Shown: positions 1 to 8,746 of the stretch, piece by piece
How positions within the stretch are numbered: the stretch's first letter is position 1
Layout of the letters: each line of letters begins with the position of its first letter
Assembly: GCA_965221625.1 (NCBI GenBank)
Contig: OZ244903.1
Location: forward strand, 1,860,001 to 1,924,000
Direction: 5' to 3'
Length of the DNA: 64,000 nucleotides
Source: Bin127 sp965221625
Lineage (GTDB): Bacteria > Chloroflexota > Dehalococcoidia > Lucifugimonadales > Lucifugimonadaceae
Position numbers and translations under genes: made by a program
Notes under the pieces: model-generated
Databases searched by the model: none
Told to the model about the DNA's origin: nothing
Seen by the model: only the letters and a program-made list of their open reading frames with translations

Positions 1-105
1 GCGACAGATGGACATTCGCTGACTTCACGAGTGGTCGGTTCGATTTGACCGGCTGGGTATAGTTAACCTAACGTCGAGTGTGGCGGTGCCGCGCTCCCAT
101 TCGCC
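1..105. other. 5' edge, no gene recognised
   Basis: About 105 bases precede the first gene. I see no coding sequence, RNA gene or strong promoter here. A TTGACC at 45-50 could be a weak -35 with a TAACGT 18 bases downstream, but neither hexamer is convincing. The gene at 106 has no Shine-Dalgarno sequence in front of it. Confidence 0.4.
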
Positions 106-1605
106 ATGACCAGCACTCATGAAGTAGCACATCCCGCGTCACAAATTCCCGCGTGGGATCCAGGTGCACCCGAGAATGCCTGGTACAAGTGGCGAGCCTT
201 CTGGGCGGTAGGACTCTCGCTCGTCACGATGGTGATGAGCTTCAGCATATTGTTTTTGGCATTGCCTGCCATCGCCGATGATTTCGGCGTGACCTTCAAA
301 GAGGCATCGCTCCTAATCATCGCCCAGTCGTTAACCGTCAGTTCATTCATGGTGCCCTTGGGCAAGGTTGCCGACATGATTGGGCGTAAGAAGTTCCACC
401 TCATCGGTTTGGTGTTATTCGGAGGAGGAGCCATCGCTTGTGCCTTCGCCACCAATCTAACGTTTCTAATCGTGACCCGCGTCGTGATGGCACTCGGCAG
501 CTCTATGGGTCAAGCGGTCTCAACCGCGATCACCACAGCGGTGTTTCCGACCAACGAACGAGGCAAAGCACTCGGGAGTCAAACGACGGCCGTCGCCATT
601 GGGGGTGCCACGGGGCCGATTGTTGCCGGCGTAACCCTCGCATTCTTCCCATGGCAGGCACTCTTCATTCTGATGGCGATCCCGACGACAATCGCCTTCC
701 TTTGGGGGTTGTACATCCTCAAAGACGAACGCATCGGTTCGTTCTCGGGTGAAACGCGTCCGCCTTACGATTGGTTGGGAGCGATACTTTCGGCCGTCTC
801 GACTGCGGCGATCATTCTCACGATAACTAACCCGTTCAGTCAAGCCTGGGCATCGCCGGTGATCATTGGTGGCGGACTCTTCGGGTTAACTACCCTTGCC
901 GCGTTCATCTGGTGGCAACTCAAGACGCCATACCCGATGGTTAATCTGCGATTATTCCAGAACACAGTCTTCAAGTACTCGATCATCACCCGATATCTGG
1001 CGTTTATGCGCTCGTCGGCAACGCTCTTTGTGCTGCCGATATACCTCGTGGCATTCAGGGGATGGTCCGAATTGATCGCATCTGGCGTGATGCTGCTCTC
1101 AGCGGTCGGTATGGGCGTCGGCGCACAGGTTTTCGGGCGGCTGTCGGATCGCTACGGCGTGCGCATCTTCATGATGGGAGGTTTCGTCGTCCAGATCGCC
1201 ACCGGCATCGCGCTTGCTTCTCTCAACGAAACCACGCATATATCATTCATCACAGTAGTCGTTTTGGTGAATGGCTTGGCGATGGGTGCTTGGTCCGCAC
1301 CTAATGCGAGTGCGACGATGGGATCGGTACCACGATCGGCGTACGGTCTTGTCAGTGCCATCATCAACCTCACGCGAAATCTCGGAAACGTCAGCGGTCA
1401 AGCCATCATCACTGCCATCATCGCAGGCATCATGATCGCTCGCGGCTTTGACATACCGCTAGGCGACCTAGGAGACGTACCGGAAGCTGGGACCGCGTTC
1501 CTCGCCGGTTGGGAGTACGCCTACATCGTGGCGACTGGTTTTGTCGCCATCGCGTTGCTAACCTCATACTTGACCAAACCGGGAATCAACGATTCCGTGG
1601 ATTAG
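106..1605 (+). CDS. MFS transporter, DHA2 (EmrB/QacA-like) drug:H+ antiporter family
   Basis: A 499-residue integral membrane protein of the major facilitator superfamily. Its length and roughly 14 hydrophobic segments fit the DHA2 branch rather than the 12-helix branch. The loop after helix 2 carries the family signature (GKVADMIGRKK, about residues 86-96) and the second half has a related GRLSDRYG motif. Family members export drugs or small organic molecules using the proton gradient; the substrate cannot be read from sequence. It opens a same-strand run of catabolic oxidoreductases with only 27 bases to the next start, so it may instead move an acid sugar or an aromatic compound for that cluster. 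No Shine-Dalgarno is visible before the ATG. Confidence 0.85.
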   Translation: MTSTHEVAHPASQIPAWDPGAPENAWYKWRAFWAVGLSLVTMVMSFSILFLALPAIADDFGVTFKEASLLIIAQSLTVSSFMVPLGKVADMIGRKKFHLIGLVLFGGGAIACAFATNLTFLIVTRVVMALGSSMGQAVSTAITTAVFPTNERGKALGSQTTAVAIGGATGPIVAGVTLAFFPWQALFILMAIPTTIAFLWGLYILKDERIGSFSGETRPPYDWLGAILSAVSTAAIILTITNPFSQAWASPVIIGGGLFGLTTLAAFIWWQLKTPYPMVNLRLFQNTVFKYSIITRYLAFMRSSATLFVLPIYLVAFRGWSELIASGVMLLSAVGMGVGAQVFGRLSDRYGVRIFMMGGFVVQIATGIALASLNETTHISFITVVVLVNGLAMGAWSAPNASATMGSVPRSAYGLVSAIINLTRNLGNVSGQAIITAIIAGIMIARGFDIPLGDLGDVPEAGTAFLAGWEYAYIVATGFVAIALLTSYLTKPGINDSVD

Positions 1606-1620
1606 AAATTGAACCGAAAT

Positions 1621-1635
1621 GGAGGCGAAGCATTG
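1621..1635 (+). promoter_or_regulatory. Shine-Dalgarno that fixes a TTG start
   Basis: GGAGG at 1621-1625 is followed after seven bases by TTG at 1633. It is the best start signal for the SDR gene and argues against the upstream in-frame TTG at 1609. Confidence 0.6.
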
Positions 1636-2385
1636 AGTGAAGAAACTCTGGATGGCAAGATTGCACTGGTAACCGGTGGCGGGACCGGCATCGGCAAAGG
1701 CATCGCCCGCGCATTCTCCAACGCCGGCGCACAGGTCACGATAGCCGCAAGAAACGTGGATCGGTTAAATCAAGCCGCTGAAGAGATTGCGACGGCGTCG
1801 GGCAATGAAGTGGTGCCCGTCGCCATGGATGTTACAGATGAGGAGAGCGTCGCCTCGGTATTCGCCGACATCATGCAGCGGCACGGACGACTCGACGTGG
1901 CGGTCAACAACTCCGGTCTAGTCGAAGGCGATCCTATTGAAACCCTCGCATCCGACAAATGGCAACGCGTGATGGACACAAACGTAACCGGGATGTTCTA
2001 CTGCATCCGCGAGGCGTTCAAGATTATGCGTCCGCAAGGTGGCGGAAAGATAATCAACATCGGTAGCATCGCCGCCCAACGCGCCCGTCACAGCTCCGCC
2101 GCGTACACGACGAGCAAGCATGCCGTTTGGGGTTTGACGCAATCGGCAGCCGTCGAAGGCCGCGATCACAACATCGCCGTTGGTGCTCTGCATCCCGGCA
2201 ACATACTTGTCGAACGGCGGATGGACGGTCGTTCCGGATCGGGCAGAGACGAAGGTCCGGAACCAATGATCGAGGTCGATACAATCGCCCGCACCGCGCT
2301 GATGATGGCGACGATGCCGCTAGACGTCAATGTCTTCGAAGCGATCGTGATACCGAACCAGCAGCCGTATATCGGTCGCGGATAG
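1633..2385 (+). CDS. Short-chain dehydrogenase/reductase (SDR)
   Basis: A 250-residue cytoplasmic NAD(P)-dependent oxidoreductase of the classical SDR family. It has the dinucleotide-binding TGGGTGIGKG near the N-terminus, NNSG in place of the usual NNAG, a catalytic Ser region and YTTSK (Tyr-x3-Lys catalytic pair). I place the start at TTG 1633 because a perfect GGAGG lies at 1621-1625, seven bases upstream; an earlier in-frame TTG at 1609 has no such signal and lies before conserved sequence. It sits between the transporter and an ABM-domain protein on the same strand. The likely job is oxidation of a hydroxyl group on a sugar-acid or similar substrate, but SDR specificity cannot be predicted from these motifs. 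Confidence 0.88.
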   Translation: MSEETLDGKIALVTGGGTGIGKGIARAFSNAGAQVTIAARNVDRLNQAAEEIATASGNEVVPVAMDVTDEESVASVFADIMQRHGRLDVAVNNSGLVEGDPIETLASDKWQRVMDTNVTGMFYCIREAFKIMRPQGGGKIINIGSIAAQRARHSSAAYTTSKHAVWGLTQSAAVEGRDHNIAVGALHPGNILVERRMDGRSGSGRDEGPEPMIEVDTIARTALMMATMPLDVNVFEAIVIPNQQPYIGRG

Positions 2386-2481
2386 CCGCGAAACTAGTTG
2401 CTCGAATTCGCAAGTCGGAAACTAGACGGCGCGATATACTGCTTAACGGCATCAGTTCAATCCCCGTTTCTGGAGACGAAA

Positions 2482-3201
2482 ATGTACATCTTGATGGTCC
2501 GGTTGAAGGTCAAGGAAGAGCGCATTGACGACTTCATTGAAGCATCAATCGGTGACGGTGTGGGTTCAGTCCTCGGCGAGCCAAACTGCTACCGCTTCGA
2601 CATCATTCAAGACGACGAAGACCCAACGAAGTTCGCGTTCTGCGAGGTTTACGCCGACGAAGCAGCGTTCCAGTACCATACCCTCGCGTACCACTTCCAC
2701 CAGTGGCGCGACGCCTCCGGCGATATGTTCGACGGCGATCCGGAAGTCTCGTTCTGCCGTTCGGTGTACCCCACCGGACCTGCGGATTGGGACGCATATC
2801 GCCCGGGTGCGATCGACGATCCGGCGTTCCAGATGGGAACTCTGCACATCATCCACGCGCCTCAGTATGTTCAGGCTGACAAGGTCGACGATTTCATCGC
2901 TGCGGTGAAGCTGGACGGCATCGGCTCGACGCACGAGGAACCCGGTTGCCTGCGTTTTGACGTCTATCAGAACGTTGATGACCCTTCGGAGCTCTACCTC
3001 TACGAGGTATACGTAAACCGCGACGCGTTCGACTACCACGTCAAGACGCCGCACATCAAGAAGTGGCGCGATACAGTTGCAGATTGGTACGACGAGGCGC
3101 GGCGTGATGCCTCGATGGCCGGCGACATGGGTGCGCGTCGTGGGCGAAACGTCTGGCCGCCTGACAACTGGAACTGGTCATCTGGCAAACCTGCAACCTA
3201 G
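2482..3201 (+). CDS. Tandem ABM-domain putative quinol monooxygenase
   Basis: A 239-residue cytoplasmic protein made of two copies of the antibiotic biosynthesis monooxygenase (ABM/YgiN-like) ferredoxin-fold domain. Copy one covers about residues 1-100 and copy two about 115-215. Each contains a Cys-x-RFD, a DDP or DEDP turn, E-VY, AF-YH and a final KWRD or QWRD, so the protein is an internal duplication; most family members have one domain and dimerise. ABM proteins include cofactor-free oxygenases, LsrG-type isomerases and proteins of unknown role. I start at ATG 2482, preceded by GGAGA, rather than at an upstream TTG at 2398. The neighbours suggest a role in the oxidative catabolic block. 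The reaction is not known. Confidence 0.75.
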   Translation: MYILMVRLKVKEERIDDFIEASIGDGVGSVLGEPNCYRFDIIQDDEDPTKFAFCEVYADEAAFQYHTLAYHFHQWRDASGDMFDGDPEVSFCRSVYPTGPADWDAYRPGAIDDPAFQMGTLHIIHAPQYVQADKVDDFIAAVKLDGIGSTHEEPGCLRFDVYQNVDDPSELYLYEVYVNRDAFDYHVKTPHIKKWRDTVADWYDEARRDASMAGDMGARRGRNVWPPDNWNWSSGKPAT

Positions 3202-3225
3202 GCGAGCCAATTTATACGCGATCAA

Positions 3226-4215
3226 ATGCTGCGAGTTCTCGTAAATCGCGCTCGTGGCGGCGAGAATGCAGGCGATGCATTCCCGGTAACCGTACCGGTC
3301 GAGTGGGTTTACGTCGACTTTCACGACAACAAACCTCCGCTCGACGCATTGCGCGGAGTTGACGTCTACATCGGCACCGACTTCACCATTGAGATGGGCA
3401 AAGCTGCCGATTCGTTGCAAGCGATACTCATCCCGGCAGCCGGTTACGATCGCGTCGATCCCTCGGCGGTACCGAAAGGTTGCGTTGTCGCCAATGCGTA
3501 TCACCACGAGGCACCGATTGCTGAGTGGGTGATGGCTGTGGCCTTAGCTTTGGACCACCGTCTGTTCCACTCGGATCGCTCGTTCCGCGCAGGCTCATGG
3601 GAGATGTGGCCCGGACGCCACGGCTCATATCCGGAACTGATGGGCAGGACGTTCGGCGTCATCGGTTTCGGAGCGATTGGTCGTCGGGTGGCCAAGTTAG
3701 CAGAGGCGTATGAGATGCCGGTCATCGCTGCCGGGCGCACCGACACTGTGGAAGGCGAGACGTACGGTGCGAACTACCTCGGAGCAGGCGTACCTGCTCG
3801 CGAACGAGTCCTCGCAGAGTCGGATTTCGTCCTCGTGTCGACACCACTGGTTGACGCCACGCGCGGCTTGATAGGCGAGCACGAACTGTCGTTGATGAAA
3901 CCGACCGCGTACATCATCAATCCCGCGCGTGGACACATAATCGACGAGCGCGCGCTCTACAACGCGCTCAATAGTGGCACGATCGCCGGTGCCGCAATCG
4001 ATACGTGGTACGCGTATCCTGAAGGATCGGAAGACTCACAGCGTCCCTCCGAGATGCCGTTTTGGGAACTCGACAACATCATCATGACGCCGCACCACTC
4101 CGGAGCCACGCACGGCACCGCAACCCGACGAGGTCGAACGGTTGCGACGAATCTTGACCGATTGAACCGCGGCGAGCCATTGATCAACGTCGTCAACGAG
4201 ATCTCGAATCCGTAA
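3226..4215 (+). CDS. D-isomer-specific 2-hydroxyacid dehydrogenase
   Basis: A 329-residue NAD(P)-dependent enzyme of the D-2-hydroxyacid dehydrogenase family, which interconverts 2-hydroxy and 2-keto acids. The nucleotide-binding GFGAIG is at residues 147-152. The catalytic Arg is in NPARG and the catalytic His in TPHHSG near the C-terminus. The usual catalytic Glu falls in the less typical stretch after IDTW (AYPEGSEDS). It lies 24 bases after the ABM protein and upstream of an acid-sugar dehydratase-like enolase, so a sugar-acid-derived 2-keto acid is a reasonable substrate. Exact specificity (glyoxylate, hydroxypyruvate, others) is not determinable here. Confidence 0.87.
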   Translation: MLRVLVNRARGGENAGDAFPVTVPVEWVYVDFHDNKPPLDALRGVDVYIGTDFTIEMGKAADSLQAILIPAAGYDRVDPSAVPKGCVVANAYHHEAPIAEWVMAVALALDHRLFHSDRSFRAGSWEMWPGRHGSYPELMGRTFGVIGFGAIGRRVAKLAEAYEMPVIAAGRTDTVEGETYGANYLGAGVPARERVLAESDFVLVSTPLVDATRGLIGEHELSLMKPTAYIINPARGHIIDERALYNALNSGTIAGAAIDTWYAYPEGSEDSQRPSEMPFWELDNIIMTPHHSGATHGTATRRGRTVATNLDRLNRGEPLINVVNEISNP

Positions 4216-4377
4216 TCCAACTAGCACGGCTTGATCTAATCCGCAGTTTCCTGGCGCATTAAGAGGTGCCGAGGTTGTCCGGTCGCGAGGCGCAATGCCT
4301 TCAATGTCGATGGACGCTAATGCGGGTAACATCTATCCACAGCACCCGCATCTGACCACCAACAGGGAACATTCGCC

Positions 4378-5550
4378 ATGAAGATCACAGACCTCCGCGC
4401 CTACGTCGTACGTGCTCAAGAATCGAGACCTTGGATGTTTGTCGAGATTGATACCGACGAGGGGATCACCGGATTCGGGGAATCGACCAACGTCGGCGGT
4501 GGCGGTGCAATCGTGATTGCCCAAACCTATGCACTGCTCAAAAACGATCTTGTAGGGCAAGACTTCTCAGACGGATTGGTTGGACAAGACCCGAATCACA
4601 TCGACCGCATCTGGCACCAAATCTATCGACGCTTCGGAACGCTCGGATCTCGCGGCTTCGCGACGACGTTGGCGAGCGGGATCGACATGGCATTGTGGGA
4701 CATTAAAGGAAAGGCCTTGGGCCGTCCCGTTTACGACCTTCTTGGTGGACCGATTCGCGACTCTGTGCCGTTGTATAGCCACTGCGGGCCGGCAAACGAC
4801 ATAGATGCGTGCGTGGCCGACGCCAAGGCACAGGTTGCTCTTGGACACCAAGCTCTGAAACTAGACCCATTCTCACCGGAGATGGGCGCAAAACACCGAC
4901 GGTATATCGACGGCAAGATATCGGCCGCCGGTGCTGCCCACGCCGAGGATCTGATGGCAGCCTTGCGTGAAGGTTTGGGACCCGACATTGAGTTGATGAT
5001 CGACGCTCATGGAAACTTCGACGTGTCGACGGCGACAGAGCTGTGCAATCGCATGATGGCTTACAACTTGACCTGGTTCGAGGAACCGCTGCAACCTGAA
5101 AGCCTCGAAGCTCATCGGCAGCTGCGTAACAACACCGACATCAACCTCTGCATCGGCGAACGCAAGTTTACCCGTTGGGACTTCCTACCCTACCTTACGG
5201 AGGGACTGGTGAACTACATCATGCCGGACATCTGTTGGACTGGCGGAATAACGGAGATGCAGAAGATCGCCCATCTCGCAGAGGCGTTTTACATCCCGAT
5301 TTCACCTCACGACGCGTCGGGTTCCTACAACGTCATCGCCGGGGCTCACGTCTTGATGAACGTTCCGAACATATACCGACTTGAGATGAGCCATCACTCA
5401 GTTCCCGCGTACAACGCATGTCTGACTGAACCGCTAGACATCCGGGACGGATATCTCCATCTCAACGACAAACCAGGATTGGGATATGAGTTAGATCGAG
5501 ACTTTGTGGAAGCCCATCTCGACAAGCAGTGGGCAACGTTGATTTCGTAA
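4378..5550 (+). CDS. Enolase-superfamily acid-sugar dehydratase, galactonate dehydratase-like
   Basis: A 390-residue member of the mandelate racemase/muconate lactonizing enzyme group. These enzymes abstract a proton alpha to a carboxylate with Mg2+ bound by three acidic residues. I see IDAHGNFD (first metal Asp with an Asp-x-His typical of the galactonate/mannonate dehydratase groups), WFEEPL (second Glu), IGERK (third Glu) and ISPHDASG (general-base His). This pattern supports beta-elimination of water from an aldonate to a 2-keto-3-deoxy acid. The capping domain (about residues 1-120) decides substrate and is not diagnostic by eye. The start ATG follows AGGGA by about nine bases. It closes the plus-strand catabolic run that begins with the transporter. 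Confidence 0.85.
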   Translation: MKITDLRAYVVRAQESRPWMFVEIDTDEGITGFGESTNVGGGGAIVIAQTYALLKNDLVGQDFSDGLVGQDPNHIDRIWHQIYRRFGTLGSRGFATTLASGIDMALWDIKGKALGRPVYDLLGGPIRDSVPLYSHCGPANDIDACVADAKAQVALGHQALKLDPFSPEMGAKHRRYIDGKISAAGAAHAEDLMAALREGLGPDIELMIDAHGNFDVSTATELCNRMMAYNLTWFEEPLQPESLEAHRQLRNNTDINLCIGERKFTRWDFLPYLTEGLVNYIMPDICWTGGITEMQKIAHLAEAFYIPISPHDASGSYNVIAGAHVLMNVPNIYRLEMSHHSVPAYNACLTEPLDIRDGYLHLNDKPGLGYELDRDFVEAHLDKQWATLIS

Positions 5551-5573
5551 GGTCGAAGTCGCTTCGGCACTAC

Positions 5574-5593
5574 TTCCGCTGTGTAATGCGGAA
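5574..5593. terminator. Possible weak bidirectional terminator hairpin
   Basis: In the 86-base gap between two converging genes, TTCCGC (5574-5579) pairs perfectly with GCGGAA (5588-5593) around an eight-base loop. No T-run follows on either strand, so this is only a candidate. Confidence 0.25.
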
Positions 5594-5636
5594 CCGCAAG
5601 GAAATCGACCGGCCCCGCGAAACAGCCAATCGCTGA

Positions 5637-8612
5637 TTATCGTTCGAGGTAACGCGCTTCGTCGCGAACTTCCACGGGGATGTTTATCGTCCCGCCATAT
5701 TCCACCAACTGCGCTTCTACCGAGTAGCTGTTGCATTGCAGGCCGCGCACATCGAACGACCAGTCCATCTCGAAGGCCTCAATCTCGTACGTCGCAAGGT
5801 CGATTGTCAAGGTGATGTCAACATCAACATCGTCGGTCCATGTCAGCGAAACGAATGGTCGCGAAAGATCGAATTGGTAGGTCGCGGTTTTGTCCGTCCG
5901 CAGCAGCTCCGTGTAATCGTCGCTGGCGAACCACAATATCGAAGCAAGCATTACCATCGGATCGGAAAACACCGGGCTCCAAGAAATGCCACGCTTTGGG
6001 AGGTCTTGCTCATCAGTGATGTCCCGGACCGTGTCCCATCTTAGTCCGTGGAGCCAATACTCGACGCGCCCACCGTCGGTCTCGAAGAATGCGTACATCT
6101 GCCGGTTAGTGCTCTCCAAGCGGTGAGACAGTGATTGGTTAGATCCGATGTCGCTGACTGTAACTTGCGCCGGTCCGAAACCACCAATGCACGTTCCTCC
6201 AGCCCATTCGCCTTCCATTCTGAACAGCGCGGTACCATCTTCGTGGAGCTTAAGACGGGCTTGCTCAACTATGTCTGATGCGGTAAGTTCTGTCGCAGGC
6301 GGCGCGTCGATTAGGTCTTCATCAAAAACGACCAACGGTTCGATATCGGTTGCGGTGTCGCCGGCATTCACCAGTGGACTTCCGTAGATCCTGAGCAACT
6401 GTCGATCCGACTCGCTTAGTGCTGGCATCCGAGTACCTGCGTCAACACTCATCACGCTGTCCGCAACGTCTCGCATGCCTAAGGGCACGATGGCGGACAG
6501 CAGGTGATGCAGCATCGCGAACTGTATCGTCTCGTTGACGATCCCCAATTTCCGCACTGCGTCGCTTTCGACCTGCAAGACAGCGATCTCGGCTGTGGTT
6601 ACGTTGCCCGAATCATCTGTTGCGTAACTCGAGCATCCCCAATATCCATCGCAGTCCTGGAAACCCAACGATCGCGCATCCAGCTCTGACAAACCGACGA
6701 ATACTTCAACGGACGCCTCGTCTGCGGTGTCGACGAACTCGTAAGTCAGATTGATGTCAGGCAGAATCTCGGCAACCGTGTCCTGGAATTGCTCGACGTA
6801 CGCCGACTGACCGTCGATCCAAAATTTTACGATCCCGCCGTTGGGCCACTTCTCGACAGTGTCTTGATCGCGGCCACTGCAACTCCCGCGCCGATGCGTA
6901 TCGCTGTACCGGGTATCGGCGAAACAGTCCCATACCTTGCGGTCGATGCCGACGATTCGCTTCGGGACGTCAATCGGCACGGTCCTTGACAGGTCAATAC
7001 CACTCTGGTGCACCTCGCCGGTACCGATCAGCAGTTCGACCTCACCGACTGGTACCCGTAGCGAAATAATCGCCGAAGCGGGGCCATACCCATCCTCAAG
7101 CTGCAGTGTGGAAATCCCCGCGCATTCTTCAACGACATCCCCTTCTTGGAGGCAAGAAGCCGCGATCGTGAACATGTCTCGCAGCTCCTGCGATCCATCG
7201 TTGCGCAGCGTCGATGTCACGTTGACTTGAGCATCGCCGTTGGAATAGTAGCCGGTAACTTCAGCATCAACGGTGAACTGGGGGGCGAATGGCGGTTGGT
7301 CAGGCACATCAATCTCCACGTCGACCACGTTCGAATCTCCCCACAAGAATCCATCGTCGTCGGCACCAGCGAAGAGAGTGAAACCGTTGATACCTTGTGG
7401 CACGACGGCTTCGATCATTCCTTCGTACGTCTGCCCCGGCGCAAGCGGCGGGACGACCTGCTCACCGACACACGACGACTCGAGGACGCTAGGACACGCG
7501 GCCGCCACGAGAAACGCGTCGCTTGCGGCGACGCCGACGTTCGTGACATTGAAGTTGATGGCGACGTTTGCATTTCCGCCACGGATAAAGTCCCCGAGTG
7601 TCACGGAAGTTGCTCGCAACAAAAGCGAAACGTAATCGATTTCTACGCTCACGTCGACGCTGTTGTCAGCACTGTTAACCTCTCGCTCGTCTTTCACCAC
7701 GGCAATTGAGATAGTCTGGGCACCCACCGGCAATGCCAACGAGAGCGTCACTGCTTTGCCTTCGCCAACGGCTAACGGTTGTATCGTCTCGACTACCTGA
7801 CTGTTCGCGAATATCTCCGCTGACTGGCTCGCGACAGTTCCGACGTTTTCAACGCGGACGCTTACGTCGACGCGTCCTTCAGAAACAATCTGGTACTGGA
7901 CAGGAATGATCACCAAGTCTGATGCAAGGAGGTTTAGTGCAACCAACGAAACTGAGTCATCAATCTGGAGTTCTACGCTATGCTCGCCCGGTCGTAATCG
8001 AAGATCGAAAAACAGATTAAAGGTTTCGCCTGGATCTAGACCCGGGATTTCCGCAACTGGTTCGCCTTTTTGACCGTCGGCGCGTGAGATCAAAGGTGTG
8101 TCCGATTCGCGACTTGAATCTCCGACGTTTTCGACGGAGCCAGAAAAACGCACGACGATACGCTCGCCTTCAGCACCTCGTATCTCCCAATCCAAATCCG
8201 TCATTTGGTAAGCGGCCGCGGCGGGCGTAGGAGTTGGTGGCATTGGGGTGGGTGTCGATTGAGGTGTCGCGGTCGGCGAAGGTATAACCGTCGGGGTCGC
8301 CGTCGGCTGCGGTGCAGGTGTTGCGGTTGGACTTGGTGGTTCCGGCGTGGACGTAGGAGTCGCGGGCACAATCGTCGCCGTCGGCTGCGGCGTCGATGTT
8401 GGCGATGGAACTACGGTAGGGGTCGCTGTAGGGCGCGTCGGTGTCGGAATCTGAACCAGTACCGGCTCGGATTCTTCTCCGCCAGACGTAATCGCGACGA
8501 TGACGAGGACGAATACCAGCAACGCGATGCCTGCAACCGTCGCTACCGCAACCCACCTCGCGCGGGGGTCATTCGCTATCAGCGTGCGCAGCGATGTGAT
8601 AAACGAACCCAA
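5637..8612 (-). CDS. Large membrane-anchored surface protein: Thr/Pro linker, CARDB-like repeats, degenerate metzincin-like domain, LppX-like tail
   Basis: A 991-residue protein anchored by one N-terminal membrane segment (about residues 21-42) and predicted to face outward. Residues about 50-135 are a low-complexity Thr/Pro/Ala linker. Then come roughly four Ig-like repeats of CARDB type (about 136-545), recognisable by repeated V-x-VENVG or NVTNVG strands. Residues about 550-740 resemble a metzincin-fold protease: an acidic-rich region, a helix with LHHLL at 701-705 where HExxH is expected, and SVMS followed by LSESD-rqLLRIYG, as after the Met-turn of matrixins. The zinc motif is not intact, so I predict no protease activity. 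The C-terminal 250 residues look like the LppX/LprG lipid-binding fold. Start is TTG. Function is unknown; adhesion, ligand binding or lipid handling are possible. Confidence 0.65.
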   Translation of the reverse strand: MGSFITSLRTLIANDPRARWVAVATVAGIALLVFVLVIVAITSGGEESEPVLVQIPTPTRPTATPTVVPSPTSTPQPTATIVPATPTSTPEPPSPTATPAPQPTATPTVIPSPTATPQSTPTPMPPTPTPAAAAYQMTDLDWEIRGAEGERIVVRFSGSVENVGDSSRESDTPLISRADGQKGEPVAEIPGLDPGETFNLFFDLRLRPGEHSVELQIDDSVSLVALNLLASDLVIIPVQYQIVSEGRVDVSVRVENVGTVASQSAEIFANSQVVETIQPLAVGEGKAVTLSLALPVGAQTISIAVVKDEREVNSADNSVDVSVEIDYVSLLLRATSVTLGDFIRGGNANVAINFNVTNVGVAASDAFLVAAACPSVLESSCVGEQVVPPLAPGQTYEGMIEAVVPQGINGFTLFAGADDDGFLWGDSNVVDVEIDVPDQPPFAPQFTVDAEVTGYYSNGDAQVNVTSTLRNDGSQELRDMFTIAASCLQEGDVVEECAGISTLQLEDGYGPASAIISLRVPVGEVELLIGTGEVHQSGIDLSRTVPIDVPKRIVGIDRKVWDCFADTRYSDTHRRGSCSGRDQDTVEKWPNGGIVKFWIDGQSAYVEQFQDTVAEILPDINLTYEFVDTADEASVEVFVGLSELDARSLGFQDCDGYWGCSSYATDDSGNVTTAEIAVLQVESDAVRKLGIVNETIQFAMLHHLLSAIVPLGMRDVADSVMSVDAGTRMPALSESDRQLLRIYGSPLVNAGDTATDIEPLVVFDEDLIDAPPATELTASDIVEQARLKLHEDGTALFRMEGEWAGGTCIGGFGPAQVTVSDIGSNQSLSHRLESTNRQMYAFFETDGGRVEYWLHGLRWDTVRDITDEQDLPKRGISWSPVFSDPMVMLASILWFASDDYTELLRTDKTATYQFDLSRPFVSLTWTDDVDVDITLTIDLATYEIEAFEMDWSFDVRGLQCNSYSVEAQLVEYGGTINIPVEVRDEARYLER
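8207..8462 (-). repeat. Low-complexity Thr/Pro-coding repeat
   Basis: About 255 bases encode a linker of repeated TPTPT, TATPT and PSPT units inside the surface protein. At the DNA level it is a degenerate 3- and 6-base repeat. Such linkers commonly carry exported Chloroflexota proteins across the envelope. A similar one lies at 24177-24525. Confidence 0.6.
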
Positions 8613-8746
8613 TAGCTCTACCCAGAATTAATTCGCGCCCAGTTACACACCATCTGAGTGTAGGAAATCAAGACAGTGCCAATCCACGAATCCGCACGCG
8701 ATTGGGATGGTTTGTCTGCCGACGTTCGGTTACGACGAAATCGCGG

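Noticed and set aside
7146..7709. 187-residue plus-strand frame inside the large surface protein gene
   Set aside because: Arg/His/Val-rich composition without domain similarity; a shadow of the minus-strand repeats.
8207..8462. CRISPR-like or tandem repeat array
   Set aside because: The repetition comes from Thr/Pro codons within an open frame; there are no unique spacers between identical repeats.
5637..8612. Active metalloprotease
   Set aside because: The expected HExxH reads HHLLS, lacking the catalytic Glu and the second zinc His, so I call the domain degenerate.
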